DNA of 64,000 nt, taken from positions 1-64,000 of IMG/VR virus record IMGVR_UViG_3300045454_000119; one strand, given 5' to 3'. Position 1 is the stretch's first letter. Every line of letters begins with the position of its first letter. The DNA comes from a virus. The position numbers and the translations under genes were made by a program. Below, one piece after another: positions 38,866 to 48,300 of this stretch. Under the pieces are notes generated by a model. That model did not search any database, was not told the DNA's origin, and saw nothing but the letters and a program-made list of their open reading frames with translations.

Positions 38866-39201
38866 ATGGAGCACGCGGAGTTGGCCGCCCCGGGCGGCAT
38901 CCAGTTCACGATCTTCGGCGAGAGCAGAACGCTCCGCCCGAACATGCGAACCTTCCTCCGGTTCCAGCAGAAGACCGGGAAAAACCCGTTCGACCACTTC
39001 CTGTGGGACCCGACCCCGCCCGAGTTCGTCGTCGCCCTGGTGTGGGCCGCGATCGGCGGGGACGAGTCCGGGTACACGTTCGAGCAGGTGGCCGACGAGC
39101 TGGAGTTCGACACCCTGAAGGCGGTGAACGACTTCATCCTGCGGTTCTTCCTCAAGGGCAAGGTGCCCGAGCCCCCAAAAAACGCAAGCGCCGCCGAGTA
39201 A
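38866..39201 (+). CDS. Tail assembly chaperone G, 111 aa
   Basis: MEHAELAAPGGIQFTIFGESRTLRPNMRTFLRFQQKTGKNPFDHF..DPTPPEFVVALVWAAIGGDESGYTFEQVADELEFDTLKAVNDFILRFFLKGK. Small helical proteins at this position chaperone the tape measure protein. The 3' end carries the slippery heptamer A AAA AAC at 39177-39183, so a fraction of ribosomes should make the longer G-T product instead. Confidence 0.88.
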   Translation: MEHAELAAPGGIQFTIFGESRTLRPNMRTFLRFQQKTGKNPFDHFLWDPTPPEFVVALVWAAIGGDESGYTFEQVADELEFDTLKAVNDFILRFFLKGKVPEPPKNASAAE

Positions 39202-39569
39202 CCGGCGGCGACGACGGCGGGGGGGAGGCCCGGGAGCAGTCATGGCTAGAGTGGTGGGCGATCGCGGTGTACGACTTCGGGCTGACCGACGGACAGTTCT
39301 GGGACCTGACGCTGGCGCAGTTCAACGCCCTGTCCCGCCGGGTTGACGCCGAGGCGGAGGCGCACGACTTCCACACCGCCCGCGTGTGCTGGGCCGCGAT
39401 GACCGCCGCCGGCGTCAAGGTCAACGGCAAACCCGTCACCGTCCAGGACCTCATGACCCGGTACGAGGGGGAGGAGCCCGAGCCGGAGGACGTCGACGCG
39501 CACGTCAAGAACGCCCTCCTGAGCCTGTTCGACCTGCCGCCGCACATGGAGTGGACCCGTGGCGGATAA
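38866..39569 (+). CDS. Predicted G-T fusion by -1 frameshift, 234 aa
   Basis: After A AAA AAC (39177-39183) a -1 shift continues in the frame PKKRKRRRVTGGDD..EQSWLEWWAIAVYDFGLTDGQFWDLTLAQFNALSRRVDAEAEAH...KPVTVQDLMTRYEGEEPEPED...LPPHMEWTRGG up to 39569, which overlaps the tape measure start. The T-like region has no start codon or ribosome site of its own and shows normal protein composition, as in lambda gpG/gpGT and many siphoviruses. The product is the longer tail assembly chaperone. Confidence 0.88.
39177..39183 (+). promoter_or_regulatory. Programmed -1 frameshift slippery site A AAA AAC
   Basis: The heptamer is in the correct register for the zero frame (codons CCA AAA AAC). It is preceded by a C-run and followed within 20 bases by a GC-rich, hairpin-capable region (CGCCGCCGAGTAACCGGCGGCG) and the zero-frame stop codon at 39199-39201. 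A AAA AAC is among the most efficient bacterial slippery sequences. Confidence 0.87.
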
Positions 39570-42500
39570 GGCGCTGTACAACCTTCTGATCGACCTCCGG
39601 GCCGACGTCGCGTCGCTGCAGAGCGACATGAACAAGGCCGCGCAGGTGGTCGAGTCGTCCACCGGCAAGATGGGGTCGGTGGTCCGCGGCTTCTTCGAGG
39701 GCCTCGGCCAGTCCCTCGCCCGCGGCCTCACCCAGGCCCTCACCAACCCGATCCAGTCGATCAAGTCCCTCGACGCCGCCCTCGGCAAGCTGGCCGACGC
39801 CGGCGACAAGGCCGGGGCGGTGTTCGACAACTTCCGCGCCCTCGGGGGCAGCACCGACGCCATCCAGGCCGCGAAACGCGCCGTCCTCGGCACCGTCGAC
39901 TCGTTCGACCTGATGCGGGCGGCGAACGAGGGGATGATCAAGGGCATTCCCAAGCTGAACCAGAACTTCGCCCAGCTCGCCGAGTTCTCGAACCGGTTCG
40001 CCGACGCCACCGGCGGGGAGACCGTCCCGGTCCTGAACGAGCTCATCACCGCGCTCGGCAGCGGCGCCCCGAAGGCGCTCCGGGCGTTCGGGTTTGAGCT
40101 CCAGGACGGGGCGAGCAAGGCGGAGAACCAGGCGGCCGTCATCGCCCAGTTGAACCAGCGGCTCCAGGAGCTCGCCCCCCTCGGCGAGTCCGTCAAGCAG
40201 GGGCAGGAGCGGCTCGGGGTCGCGCTCGCGGAAGCCTTCAAGCAGGTCGGCCTCGGGGTGAACGAGAGCGCGGCCTTGGCCCGCGTCTACAACGACCTGG
40301 CCGACGCCGTCGACCGCATCGACTGGGTTCAGGTCGGGACCGACATCGCGTCGCTCGCGTCGTCGATCGCCAGCCTGTTGCCGTCCATCCAGACCGTCAC
40401 GTCCGAACTCAACCTGCTGGCCCTCGGGTTCGAGAAGATCGCCGGGTCGAGTTCGCGGGCCAAAATTTACGAGCTCCAGGGGGAGGCCGAGCGGCTCCGC
40501 ACCCAGCTCGAAAACCAGAAGGCCACGGCCGCTTCCGGTTCGGGCGGGATGGGCGGCGTCGTCGGCGGCTGGTTCGAGGCGAACGCCGGGGCGAACGCCG
40601 CCGCCATCTCGCGGACGCAAAGCCAGCTCGACGACGTGCTCGCGACCATCGAGCGGATCAAGGACGAGGCGGCGTTCCCGATGGGCGGGGTGGGCGCCTC
40701 GCAGAACCTGTCCGTGCCGACCGGCATGGTGTTCCGCAACGGCCGGTGGGTGAAGCGGGATGACATCCAACGGCCCAGCGCGGAATCCGTTTCCGACGCC
40801 GCCCGCCGCAAGCGGGAGGAAGACGACCTCCAGAAAAAAAGGCTGGAGCACGAGCAGCAGCTCGCGGCCGAGCGGTCGAAGCAGGCCGCGGCGCTCATGG
40901 AAGCGCAGTACGAGAACCAGCAGCGGCAGATCCAGGACTCCACCACCCAGTGGTCGGACGCGCTCAACGTCGCGTTCTCCGAACTCGGGGTGAGCCCGCA
41001 GGTGGGCCGGCAGATGGCCGACCTGGGCGGGCAGATCGTGGCCGGGCTGTTCAGCGACCTGACCGAGAAGCAGGACGGGTTCTTCGGCCTCGGGCAGACC
41101 ATCGGGCAGGGCTTCTCCGAGCTGGTGAGCAGCGTCTTCGGGGGCTCTGGCTCGTCGGGCGGGGGGGGCGGCGGCTCCGGCGGCAGTTGGGCCGACGGCC
41201 TGGGCGGGCTGTTCGGCGGGTCGTCCGGCATGAGCACCGACCAGGCGCACGCGGCCGGCTACCAGGGGCCGGGGGCCAGCCCCGACTCGGGCGCGGCCGG
41301 CAGCTTCAACGGCGGGGCGAGCACCACCAACTACGCCGGGTACGTGCAGGCCGGGGTCGGGCTGTTCAACGACTACCGCAACCGCGACGACATCGACAAG
41401 GAGCACCAGGACAACCGCGGCACCGGCGCGGCGGTCGGCGGCACGATCGGCACCGTCATCGGGGCCATCTTCGGCATGCCCGAGGTCGGCCAGGCCATCG
41501 GCTCGGCCCTCGGCGGGTTCGTCGGCCGGTTCTTCGGCTGGGGCTCGCAGGACGCCGACACCATCTCCCGGCACGTGTTCGCCAACTGGCTGGAGGAGAA
41601 GCTCGAAGCCGTCGGGGGCTCCCCGGTGTACTCGGACGGCAGCTTCCGCACCCTCACCAACTTCGTGGAAGGCTCTCGCGACCGGTTCAACACCCCCGGC
41701 TGGGCGGACGAGCTGAACAAGAACCCAGACGCGGGCGTGTTCACCGGCCTCGGCGAGGGCTTGAAGGAACTGCTCGGCATCTCCGAGGACATCGGCGGGC
41801 AGCTCGGGGCGCTCCTGTTCGACAACATGGAGGGGAGCGTCAACAACCTCCGCATGCTCATGAAGCGGCTGGGCATCACGTTCGAGGACGTGGAAAAAGC
41901 GCTGGTCGAGATGGGCCTCCGCGGGGAGAAGACGTGGCTCGAGATCGAGACCGCCATGCAGGGCGCGAGCGGGGCGTTCGCCGACGGGCTGGCCGAGGTG
42001 GGCGACTTCAACCTGGCCATGCAGATGCTGTTGGACTCGGGCGCGAAAGGGTTTGAAGCCGTTCAGAACGTGCGGAACATCGCGATCGAGGCCCGGGAGG
42101 CCGGGGTCAAAAACTTCGAGGAGCTCCGCGCCCGGATGCTGGAGACGTTCGACCCGGCCACCGTCGACGCCTTCTTTCGGGGGCTCGCCAACCGCGGGAT
42201 CGACAACCTGGAAGAGCTCGCCAACGCCTCCGACCGCGTCGCCGGCGGCGTCGTCGCCGACATGCAGGCCGCCGGCGTGCAGTTCAAGGACACCGGCGAC
42301 CAGATCGAGGGGGCGACCGACGCCGTCAACCAGAGCATCAAGGAGGCGACCGGCGCCATCCGCGAGCTGGCCGCGTCCGTCCGCGGGGTGAAGTACGAGC
42401 CAGAGCCGGAGGATGAGGAGGAGCTCTCCGACGACGGGGAGCCGAAGGCCGCGTTCGCCAACGGCGGCGTGGTGTTCGGCCCGACCCGCGCGCTCATGGG

Positions 42501-42735
42501 CGAGGCCGGCCCGGAGGCCGTCCTGCCGCTGTCCCGCAAGAACGGCCGCATGGGGGTGGCGCTGCACGGCGTTCAGGGCGGGTTCGGGAACGGCGGCGTC
42601 GTGGTGAACGTGGACGCCCGCGGGGCCGCGCCCGGCGTCGAGCACCGGGTGATGGCGGCCCTGCGGGAGATGGAGGTCGAGATCAAGGACAGCCTCTACC
42701 GGTCGATCGCGCACGGCCGCGGGAGGTACACGTAG
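39559..42735 (+). CDS. Tail tape measure protein, 1058 aa
   Basis: Starts GTG overlapping the T reading frame. The N-terminal region (DKALYNLLIDLRADVASLQSDMNKAAQVVESSTGKMGSVVRGFFEGLGQSLARGLTQAL...) is helical and typical for tape measures, followed by long helices with Lys/Glu/Gln (about 400-470), a Gly/Ser-rich low-complexity segment (about 525-585), a glycine-rich hydrophobic segment (about 625-660, AAVGGTIGTVIGAIFGMPEVGQAIGSALGGFVGRFFGW) and a C-terminal AFANGGVVFGPTRALMGEAGPEAVLPLSRKNGRMGVAL motif that is strongly conserved among tape measures. It sets tail length and helps DNA injection. Confidence 0.95.
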   Translation: MADKALYNLLIDLRADVASLQSDMNKAAQVVESSTGKMGSVVRGFFEGLGQSLARGLTQALTNPIQSIKSLDAALGKLADAGDKAGAVFDNFRALGGSTDAIQAAKRAVLGTVDSFDLMRAANEGMIKGIPKLNQNFAQLAEFSNRFADATGGETVPVLNELITALGSGAPKALRAFGFELQDGASKAENQAAVIAQLNQRLQELAPLGESVKQGQERLGVALAEAFKQVGLGVNESAALARVYNDLADAVDRIDWVQVGTDIASLASSIASLLPSIQTVTSELNLLALGFEKIAGSSSRAKIYELQGEAERLRTQLENQKATAASGSGGMGGVVGGWFEANAGANAAAISRTQSQLDDVLATIERIKDEAAFPMGGVGASQNLSVPTGMVFRNGRWVKRDDIQRPSAESVSDAARRKREEDDLQKKRLEHEQQLAAERSKQAAALMEAQYENQQRQIQDSTTQWSDALNVAFSELGVSPQVGRQMADLGGQIVAGLFSDLTEKQDGFFGLGQTIGQGFSELVSSVFGGSGSSGGGGGGSGGSWADGLGGLFGGSSGMSTDQAHAAGYQGPGASPDSGAAGSFNGGASTTNYAGYVQAGVGLFNDYRNRDDIDKEHQDNRGTGAAVGGTIGTVIGAIFGMPEVGQAIGSALGGFVGRFFGWGSQDADTISRHVFANWLEEKLEAVGGSPVYSDGSFRTLTNFVEGSRDRFNTPGWADELNKNPDAGVFTGLGEGLKELLGISEDIGGQLGALLFDNMEGSVNNLRMLMKRLGITFEDVEKALVEMGLRGEKTWLEIETAMQGASGAFADGLAEVGDFNLAMQMLLDSGAKGFEAVQNVRNIAIEAREAGVKNFEELRARMLETFDPATVDAFFRGLANRGIDNLEELANASDRVAGGVVADMQAAGVQFKDTGDQIEGATDAVNQSIKEATGAIRELAASVRGVKYEPEPEDEEELSDDGEPKAAFANGGVVFGPTRALMGEAGPEAVLPLSRKNGRMGVALHGVQGGFGNGGVVVNVDARGAAPGVEHRVMAALREMEVEIKDSLYRSIAHGRGRYT

Positions 42736-43350
42736 GTGGCGATCACGTACCCGCTCACCCTCCCCACCAGCGTCGGCCTCACCCGGTTCAAGCCGGTTCA
42801 CGTGCACGCCACCGCCACCGAGACCAGCCCGTGGACCCTCCAGGAACTTGTCCAGGAGCACCCGGGCAAGCTCATGCTGGCCGAGTGCACGGTGGCGATG
42901 GCCAAGCGGGCGAAGGCCGCCCCGTGGATCGCGTTCAAGGCGAAGCTCAAAGGCCCGAAGGGCACGTTCCTGCTGGGCCCGCCCGACGCCCGCGCCCCGC
43001 AGGGGGTCGCCACCGGCGCGCCGAAGGTGAGCGGGGCGGTCGTCAGGGGGGCCGAGGAGATCGCCACCAAGGGGTGGACGAACGGCGTCACCAACATCCT
43101 GAAGGAGGGCGACTACGTCCAGATCGGCAACCGGCTGTACCAGGTCCTGCAGAACGTGAATTCGGACGGCTCCGGGAACTGCACCCTCGACGTGTTCCCG
43201 CCGGTCCGGGAGGGGCTCTCGAACGACACCGTCATCGTCACCGCCAACCCGGTCGGGCTGTTCCGGCTGACGGCCGCCGAGCAGGTGCCGTACGAGGTGA
43301 CGGCCGACGGGGTGTACGCGGTCGACTTCGTGGCGAAGGAGGCGATCTGA
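42736..43350 (+). CDS. Distal tail/baseplate hub-like protein, 204 aa
   Basis: GTG start. MAITYPLTLPTSVGLTRFKPVHVHATATETSPWTLQELVQEHPGKLMLAECTVAMAKRAKAAPWIAFKAKLKGPKGTFLLGPPDARAPQGVATGAPKV, then LKEGDYVQIGNRLYQVLQNVNSDGSGNCTLDVFPPVREGLSNDTVIVTANPVGLFRL. The 'Q.W.G.....ELTLPP.......W.AFL..L.G..GTFLLGDPD' and later 'GD.I.IG..LY.V' patterns are typical of the first protein after the tape measure in many prophages. Specific attachment role not known. Confidence 0.82.
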   Translation: MAITYPLTLPTSVGLTRFKPVHVHATATETSPWTLQELVQEHPGKLMLAECTVAMAKRAKAAPWIAFKAKLKGPKGTFLLGPPDARAPQGVATGAPKVSGAVVRGAEEIATKGWTNGVTNILKEGDYVQIGNRLYQVLQNVNSDGSGNCTLDVFPPVREGLSNDTVIVTANPVGLFRLTAAEQVPYEVTADGVYAVDFVAKEAI

Positions 43351-43351
43351 G

Positions 43352-43963
43352 GTGGCCCGCAACCTGACCGCCGGCTGGGTCGCCGAGGCGACCGCCGCCA
43401 CCAAAAAGCCCGTCGTGTTCTTCGAGGCGGTGTTCGCGTCCGGCACGCTCCGCCTGTGGAACGGGGACGGGGACATCGCGTGGGGCGGGAACACCTGGCA
43501 GGGCAACGGCTGGTTCCAGGCCCCGCAGGGGATGGAGGAGACGGTCGAGCTGGAGGCCACCGACATGGCCGTCGTCCTGTCCGGCATCCCGGCGTCCGTG
43601 CTGGCGCTCGTCCTCGGCCAGCAGAAGCAGGGGGCGGTCGGCACCCTCTGGTTCGGGTTCCAAAACAGCAGCGGCGGTATCGTCGCCGACGCCTACCCCT
43701 CGTGGACCGGGACGTACAGCCACGCCGAGGTGGCGGAGGCCGCGACCGACTCCGGCGTCACCCTCTTCTACGACTCCCCGCTCGTCGACCTGGAGCGACC
43801 CCGCGAGGGGCGGTGGACGGACGAGACGCAGCAGCGGCTGTTCCCCGGGGACACCGGGTTCCGGTACGTGGTGGCGGTGGCCAAGTCCCCGCCGACGTGG
43901 GGGGAGAAGCGGAAGAAGGTGGACCGCAAGCGGCCGCCCAAAGGCTCACGGAGGAAGCGGTGA
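43352..43963 (+). CDS. Tail tip protein (DUF2163-like), 203 aa
   Basis: VVFFEAVFASGTLRLWNGDGDIAWGGNTWQGNGWFQAPQGMEETVELEATDMAVVLSGIPASVLALVLGQQKQGAVGTLWFGF then YDSPLVDLERPREGRWTDETQQRLFPGDTGFRYVVAVAK. The W.G......G....G..G..E..ELEA..M.V.L.G.......L and late R(W)T...Q...FPGD.GF.YVA patterns are the phage tail-tip family near DUF2163/DUF1833. It belongs between the distal tail and J-like proteins. A basic tail (KKVDRKRPPKGSRRKR) ends it. Confidence 0.85.
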   Translation: MARNLTAGWVAEATAATKKPVVFFEAVFASGTLRLWNGDGDIAWGGNTWQGNGWFQAPQGMEETVELEATDMAVVLSGIPASVLALVLGQQKQGAVGTLWFGFQNSSGGIVADAYPSWTGTYSHAEVAEAATDSGVTLFYDSPLVDLERPREGRWTDETQQRLFPGDTGFRYVVAVAKSPPTWGEKRKKVDRKRPPKGSRRKR

Positions 43964-46900
43964 GGGGGCGGCGGTACTGGCTGGAGCAGGGGCCGATCAC
44001 CCGGGACGAGACGCGACGGGCGCAGGAGTTCTTCCGGAAGAAAGGGAAGTCGTTCGAACGCGGGGGCGAGGCGTTCCGGAACTTCGTCGCCCGCCTCCGC
44101 AAGCGGCGCGAGGTCAACCGCTACCTGAAGGGGAAGGAGCCGGCGGCGGCCGACCCGTCGGCCCCGTGGCAGATCGTCTACGGCGACCGGGTCGTCGGCG
44201 GCGCCATCACATTTTTGCATTCGTCCGGCCCGAACGCCGACAACCCGGACAAGTACCTCCACGTCGTCATCACCATCGCCTGCCACGAGATCAACCTCAT
44301 CAAGGCGGTGTATTTCGACGACTACCAGGTGCAGTGGGGTACGGACCTGCTCACCCGCCCGACCGGCCAGGTGAACGCGACCGGCATCTTCGCCGGGCTG
44401 GTCGTCATGCAGATCAACTACGGGTCGGACGGGCAGGCCGCCCTGTCGGTGCCGGTCGGCCAGACCACCGGGCACAACCCGGTCGGGGCCAAATGGACGA
44501 GCGCCGACCGGCAGCGCGGGCACGCGCACGTGTACCTGCGGTTGGAGAACAACGAGGCCGTGTTCAAAAACGGGACGCCCGAGATCACGTTCGCCGTCTC
44601 GGGCAAGTACGACGTGGTCGACCCGCGGACGGGCACCAACGCCCCCGGCGCCGCGAACGCCGCCATGGTGCTGTACGACTACATGACCAACACCCGGTTC
44701 GGCCTCGGGGTGTCGCCGTCCGCGTTCAACTCCGCCCGCCTCAACCAGGCGGTGACCGACTGCGAGGACCTGATCGCGCTGGCCGGCGGCGGGACCGAGT
44801 ACCGCTACCTGGTCGACTGCCTGATCACCGCCGACGAGTCGCCCGGGGCCGTCATCGAGCAGCTCCTGGCCTCGATGGCCGGCCACATGGTGTACAGCGA
44901 GGGCAAGTGGAGCGTGTACGCCGGCAAGCCCCGCTCGGCGGTCATGACGATCGACGAGGACCTGATCCTGTCGGACGTCCGGCTCCTCACCAAGACCCCG
45001 CGGATCGACAGCTTCAACACCGTCCGGGCCACCTACGTGTCCGACCGGAACGGGTACGAGGAGGCGGACGCCCCGGAGGTGAAGAACACGGCGTACATCG
45101 CCGAGGACTCCGGCGTGGTGGTGCCGGAGGACTTCACCTACCAGTACGTCACCTCCGGCTCCCGCGTGCAGCGGCTCATGAAGATCGACCTGAACGAGGC
45201 CCGCCAAGGGCGGTTCGTCGAGTTCACCGCCCGGCTGGCGGCGTACCAGGTCGAGGCCGGGGAGTGGTTCGCCGTCAACTTCTCCCGGTTCGGCTGGGTC
45301 GGGCAGACGTTCCGCATGGTCCGCACCCGCCTCCAGTCGGAGGCGTCCGCGGACGGCCCGCCGCTGTGGACGGTGCGGGTGACGGCCAAGGCGGTCGAGG
45401 CCGCCACCTTCGACTGGCTGGCCGAGGAGTCCCCGGCCGACCAGTACCCGGACACCAACCTGCCCAACCCGTTCGAGGTGCAACCGCCGTCCGCGGTGGT
45501 GCTCGCCTCGGGGTCGGCCCACCTGTACGTGCGGGCCGACGGGACGGTGTTCTCCCGCCTCCTCATCTCGTGGACCGCCGCCCCCGACTCGTTCGTCCTG
45601 AACGGCGGGTACTACGAGGTGCAGTACCTGGCCGCGGAGATCATGACCGACTGGCTGCCGTTCACCGACGTGCCGGGCAGCTCGACGAGCGTGTACATGC
45701 TCGACGTGCTCGACGGGGTGGGCTACCAGGCGCGGGTACGGAGCGTGAACGGGCTCGGGGCCCGCAGCGCCTGGGCCACCTCCGGGGTTCACGTGGTGGC
45801 GGGCAAGACCGAGCCGCCGTCCGCCGTGACGGGTCTCCGGGCGACGGTGAACGCGGGCGGCGTCCGGCTCGACTGGGCCGCCGTCGCCGACCTCGACGTC
45901 CGGGAGTACGAGGTGCGGTACGCCGCGGCGGGGCAGACCTGGGCCCAGGCCGCCGCCAACAACCCGGTCCGGGTCCGGGCCACCACCCACACCTTCCCCA
46001 CCTTCGTGTGGGGCGGCTGGCGGTTCCTGGTCCGGGCGCTCGACACCAGCGGGAACTACTCGGCGGCCGACGCCGCGGTCGACGTGGTCGTCAGCGCCCC
46101 GGGGGCGCCGCGGTCGCTCGCCGCGGCCCAGATCGACACCACCGTCCTCGTCGACTGGGAGGCCCCGGCCACCACCACCTTCCCGATCGACTCGTACCAC
46201 GTGTACCGGCAGACGGCGACCGGCACCGCGTTCGTGGGCAAGGTCCCGAGCACCTTCGCCACCATCGTCGAGCTCGTCCCCGGGGCGGTCACGTACCTGG
46301 TGGCGGCGGTGGACGTGGCCGGGAACCAGGGGCCGACGGCGGCCGTCACCCGGACCGTCTACGCCCCCCCGGACTACGTGTTCCGGGACGAGGCGGCCCT
46401 CGACCTGGCCGCCGCGACGCTGGCGAACGCCGCCTACGTGTCCGGCCCCGTCACCCTCGAGGTGCCGGCCGACACCGCGCAGACGTGGGAGCAGCACTTC
46501 GTCCGCAACCACGTCACCACCGTCCAGGGCCTGATCGACGCCGGGAACACCTTCTGGCTGGAGCCGGGGGGGTCGCCCACCGGGACCGTCCCGGTCACCA
46601 CCGGCGGGCCGTCGGCGTGGTTGCCGTTCGACGCCGCCGTCACCTGGGCCGAGCACTTCACCAACAACGGGTTCGACCAGATCCAGGACTTCATCGCCGC
46701 CGGCTACCCGTACTGGCTCACCCCGTCGTCCGGGACGGCGGTGTCGTGGGAGGCGCTGTTCGCCGCGTTCGGCGCCGCCACCGTGCAGGGGCTGTACGAG
46801 GCCGGGTGCCTGACGTTCGGGCAGGCCCCGCCGGCCGCGGCCGGCGTCGTCACCCTCGACTACGACCTGGGGGAGGTGCTCCCGCAGACGGTCACGACGG

Positions 46901-47367
46901 TCGCCTACGAGCTCCTGTCCAACGGCTTCACCCCGACCCCGCAGGTGTTCTGGCGGCGGGAGGCGACCGACCCGTGGACGGCCGGGCCGGCCGGGCGGCT
47001 GACCGTCACCCCGACCAACTACCGGTACCTCCGGCTGGTCGTCAGCGGGCAGGCCGCCACCGTGACCGACTGGGCGGTCGTCTCGGCCGTGACGGTGCGG
47101 GTCGACGTCCGCGAGATCGCCGACGGCGGGACGGTGGGCGTGCTCGCCGCCGACGTGGGGGGGACGTTCGTCCCGTTCAACCGGCCGTTCCTGGACGTGT
47201 CGTCGCTGGTGGTGTCGGCCGCGGGGGCGAGCGAGCTGAAGGCGGTCCGGCAGTTCACCGACGCGGCCAACCCGGCCGGGTTCTACGGGTTCCTGTACGA
47301 CGCGGCCGGGACGCGGGTGGACGGCACCATCTCGTGGCATGCGAGGGGCGTGCAGGCCGTGGTATAG
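43960..47367 (+). CDS. J-like central tail fibre/tip attachment protein with fibronectin-type domains, 1135 aa
   Basis: GTG start overlapping the previous stop codon. N-terminal tip domains (about 60-560: QIVYGDRVVGGAITFLHSSG....LHVVITIACHEINLIKAVYFDDYQV...., NAAMVLYDYMTNTRFGLGVS, YLVDCLITADESPGAVIEQLLASMAGHMVYSEGKWSVYAGKP, STNTVRATY-like) match the lambda J/tip attachment family. After about residue 600 several beta-sandwich FN3-like repeats follow (PPSAVTGLRATVNAGGVRLDWAAVADLDVREYEVRYA; APRSLAAAQIDTTVLVDWEAPATTTFPIDSYHVY). The distal part (about 800-1135) has its own beta domains. Function: host recognition and trigger of DNA ejection. Confidence 0.92.
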   Translation: MRGRRYWLEQGPITRDETRRAQEFFRKKGKSFERGGEAFRNFVARLRKRREVNRYLKGKEPAAADPSAPWQIVYGDRVVGGAITFLHSSGPNADNPDKYLHVVITIACHEINLIKAVYFDDYQVQWGTDLLTRPTGQVNATGIFAGLVVMQINYGSDGQAALSVPVGQTTGHNPVGAKWTSADRQRGHAHVYLRLENNEAVFKNGTPEITFAVSGKYDVVDPRTGTNAPGAANAAMVLYDYMTNTRFGLGVSPSAFNSARLNQAVTDCEDLIALAGGGTEYRYLVDCLITADESPGAVIEQLLASMAGHMVYSEGKWSVYAGKPRSAVMTIDEDLILSDVRLLTKTPRIDSFNTVRATYVSDRNGYEEADAPEVKNTAYIAEDSGVVVPEDFTYQYVTSGSRVQRLMKIDLNEARQGRFVEFTARLAAYQVEAGEWFAVNFSRFGWVGQTFRMVRTRLQSEASADGPPLWTVRVTAKAVEAATFDWLAEESPADQYPDTNLPNPFEVQPPSAVVLASGSAHLYVRADGTVFSRLLISWTAAPDSFVLNGGYYEVQYLAAEIMTDWLPFTDVPGSSTSVYMLDVLDGVGYQARVRSVNGLGARSAWATSGVHVVAGKTEPPSAVTGLRATVNAGGVRLDWAAVADLDVREYEVRYAAAGQTWAQAAANNPVRVRATTHTFPTFVWGGWRFLVRALDTSGNYSAADAAVDVVVSAPGAPRSLAAAQIDTTVLVDWEAPATTTFPIDSYHVYRQTATGTAFVGKVPSTFATIVELVPGAVTYLVAAVDVAGNQGPTAAVTRTVYAPPDYVFRDEAALDLAAATLANAAYVSGPVTLEVPADTAQTWEQHFVRNHVTTVQGLIDAGNTFWLEPGGSPTGTVPVTTGGPSAWLPFDAAVTWAEHFTNNGFDQIQDFIAAGYPYWLTPSSGTAVSWEALFAAFGAATVQGLYEAGCLTFGQAPPAAAGVVTLDYDLGEVLPQTVTTVAYELLSNGFTPTPQVFWRREATDPWTAGPAGRLTVTPTNYRYLRLVVSGQAATVTDWAVVSAVTVRVDVREIADGGTVGVLAADVGGTFVPFNRPFLDVSSLVVSAAGASELKAVRQFTDAANPAGFYGFLYDAAGTRVDGTISWHARGVQAVV

Positions 47368-47378
47368 AGGGTGAACGG

Positions 47379-48128
47379 ATGGCGAACTGGAACGAGCCCA
47401 CCAACAGCACCCCGGCGACCAACGTCCTCGCGACCCTGAACGAGAAGGTCGCGAACGCCGCCAAGATGAGCTACGGCGCCGACACCAACCTGCCGACCGG
47501 GGCGATCCGGTACAACACCACCACCAGGCTGTTCGAGTCGTGGAGCGGGTCGGCCTGGGCCGGCCTGCCGGTGTACTTCGTCGGCACCGGGACCGCCGAC
47601 GGGTCGGACAACCAGACCCTGACCCTCGCCGGCGGCGGGGCGGCGGCCACCGGCCGGGGCGGGTTCACCGTCTGGAACGGGAACGAGGCGGCCGAGGTCG
47701 GGTCGATCCGGAGCTACACCGGGAACGCCGCGAACGCCACCTTCCAGGTGAACCTGGCCGGGTCGAACGGGGCGTTCTACGTGAAGAACGCGGCCGACTC
47801 GACCCTCTTCTACGTCCTCCAGGCGAACGGCAACGTCGGCGTCTCGGCCGGCGACCTGGTCGTCGCCGCCCCCGGCAAGGGGCTCCAGGTGAAGGAGGGG
47901 TCGAACGCCAAGATGGGGGTGTCGACCCTCGCCGCCGGCACCGTCACCGTGAACACCACCGCCGTCACCGCCACCAGCCGCATCTTCCTCTCGCATCAGA
48001 CGGCCGGCGGGACCGTCGGCCACGTCGCCGTCACCGCCCGCACGGCGGGCACCAGCTTCACCGTCACCAGTTCGAGCGGGTCCGACACCAGCCAGGTCGC
48101 CTGGCTGATCGTGGAGCCCGCGCCGTAG
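47379..48128 (+). CDS. Tail fibre protein 1, 249 aa
   Basis: MANWNEPTNSTPATNVLATLNEKVANAAKMSYGADTNLPTGAIRYNTTTRLFESWSGSAWAGL (1-62) is shared with the fibre at 48301 and is probably the attachment part. The rest is Gly/Ala/Thr/Asn-rich beta fibre (TLTLAGGGAAATGRGGFTVWNGNEAAEVGSIRSYTGNAANATFQVNLAGSNGAFYVKNAADSTLFYVLQANGNVGVSAGD), ending in a short strand-rich cap (VAWLIVEPAP). It could be a receptor-binding fibre. Confidence 0.8.
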   Translation: MANWNEPTNSTPATNVLATLNEKVANAAKMSYGADTNLPTGAIRYNTTTRLFESWSGSAWAGLPVYFVGTGTADGSDNQTLTLAGGGAAATGRGGFTVWNGNEAAEVGSIRSYTGNAANATFQVNLAGSNGAFYVKNAADSTLFYVLQANGNVGVSAGDLVVAAPGKGLQVKEGSNAKMGVSTLAAGTVTVNTTAVTATSRIFLSHQTAGGTVGHVAVTARTAGTSFTVTSSSGSDTSQVAWLIVEPAP

Positions 48129-48135
48129 GAGGGGT

Positions 48136-48300
48136 ATGACCGACCAGACCGACACCGACCAACTGACCGCGGCCGAGAAGCAGTTCCTGCTCCGGCTGCT
48201 CGCGCAGCTCCAGCTCAGCCCGCTCGCCGACGGGGCCGCCGAGACGGTGGCGACCGTGCGGGCGATCGCGATGAAGCTCGCGCCGGGGGCGGAGGGGTAG
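48136..48300 (+). CDS. Small helical protein between fibres, 54 aa
   Basis: MTDQTDTDQLTAAEKQFLLRLLAQLQLSPLADGAAETVATVRAIAMKLAPGAEG has a polar start and two helices (AAEKQFLLRLLAQLQL; AAETVATVRAIAMKL). The ribosome site GGAGGGGT is strong and the stop is immediately followed by the next ATG. Small proteins between fibre genes sometimes act as fibre chaperones or assembly factors; this is inference. Confidence 0.65.
   Translation: MTDQTDTDQLTAAEKQFLLRLLAQLQLSPLADGAAETVATVRAIAMKLAPGAEG

Noticed and set aside
39505-43644. Very long leftward open frame (1379 codons) opposite the tape measure gene
   Set aside because: Antisense shadow of GC-rich genes on the + strand; Gly/Arg/Pro/His composition and no ribosome site or domain. 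The + strand carries a recognisable tape measure protein.
43768-47340. Leftward 1190-codon frame and rightward 1320-codon frame over the J-like gene
   Set aside because: Both are out-of-frame shadows with Arg/Pro/Gly-rich composition; the frame from 43960 has clear tip-protein and FN3 patterns.
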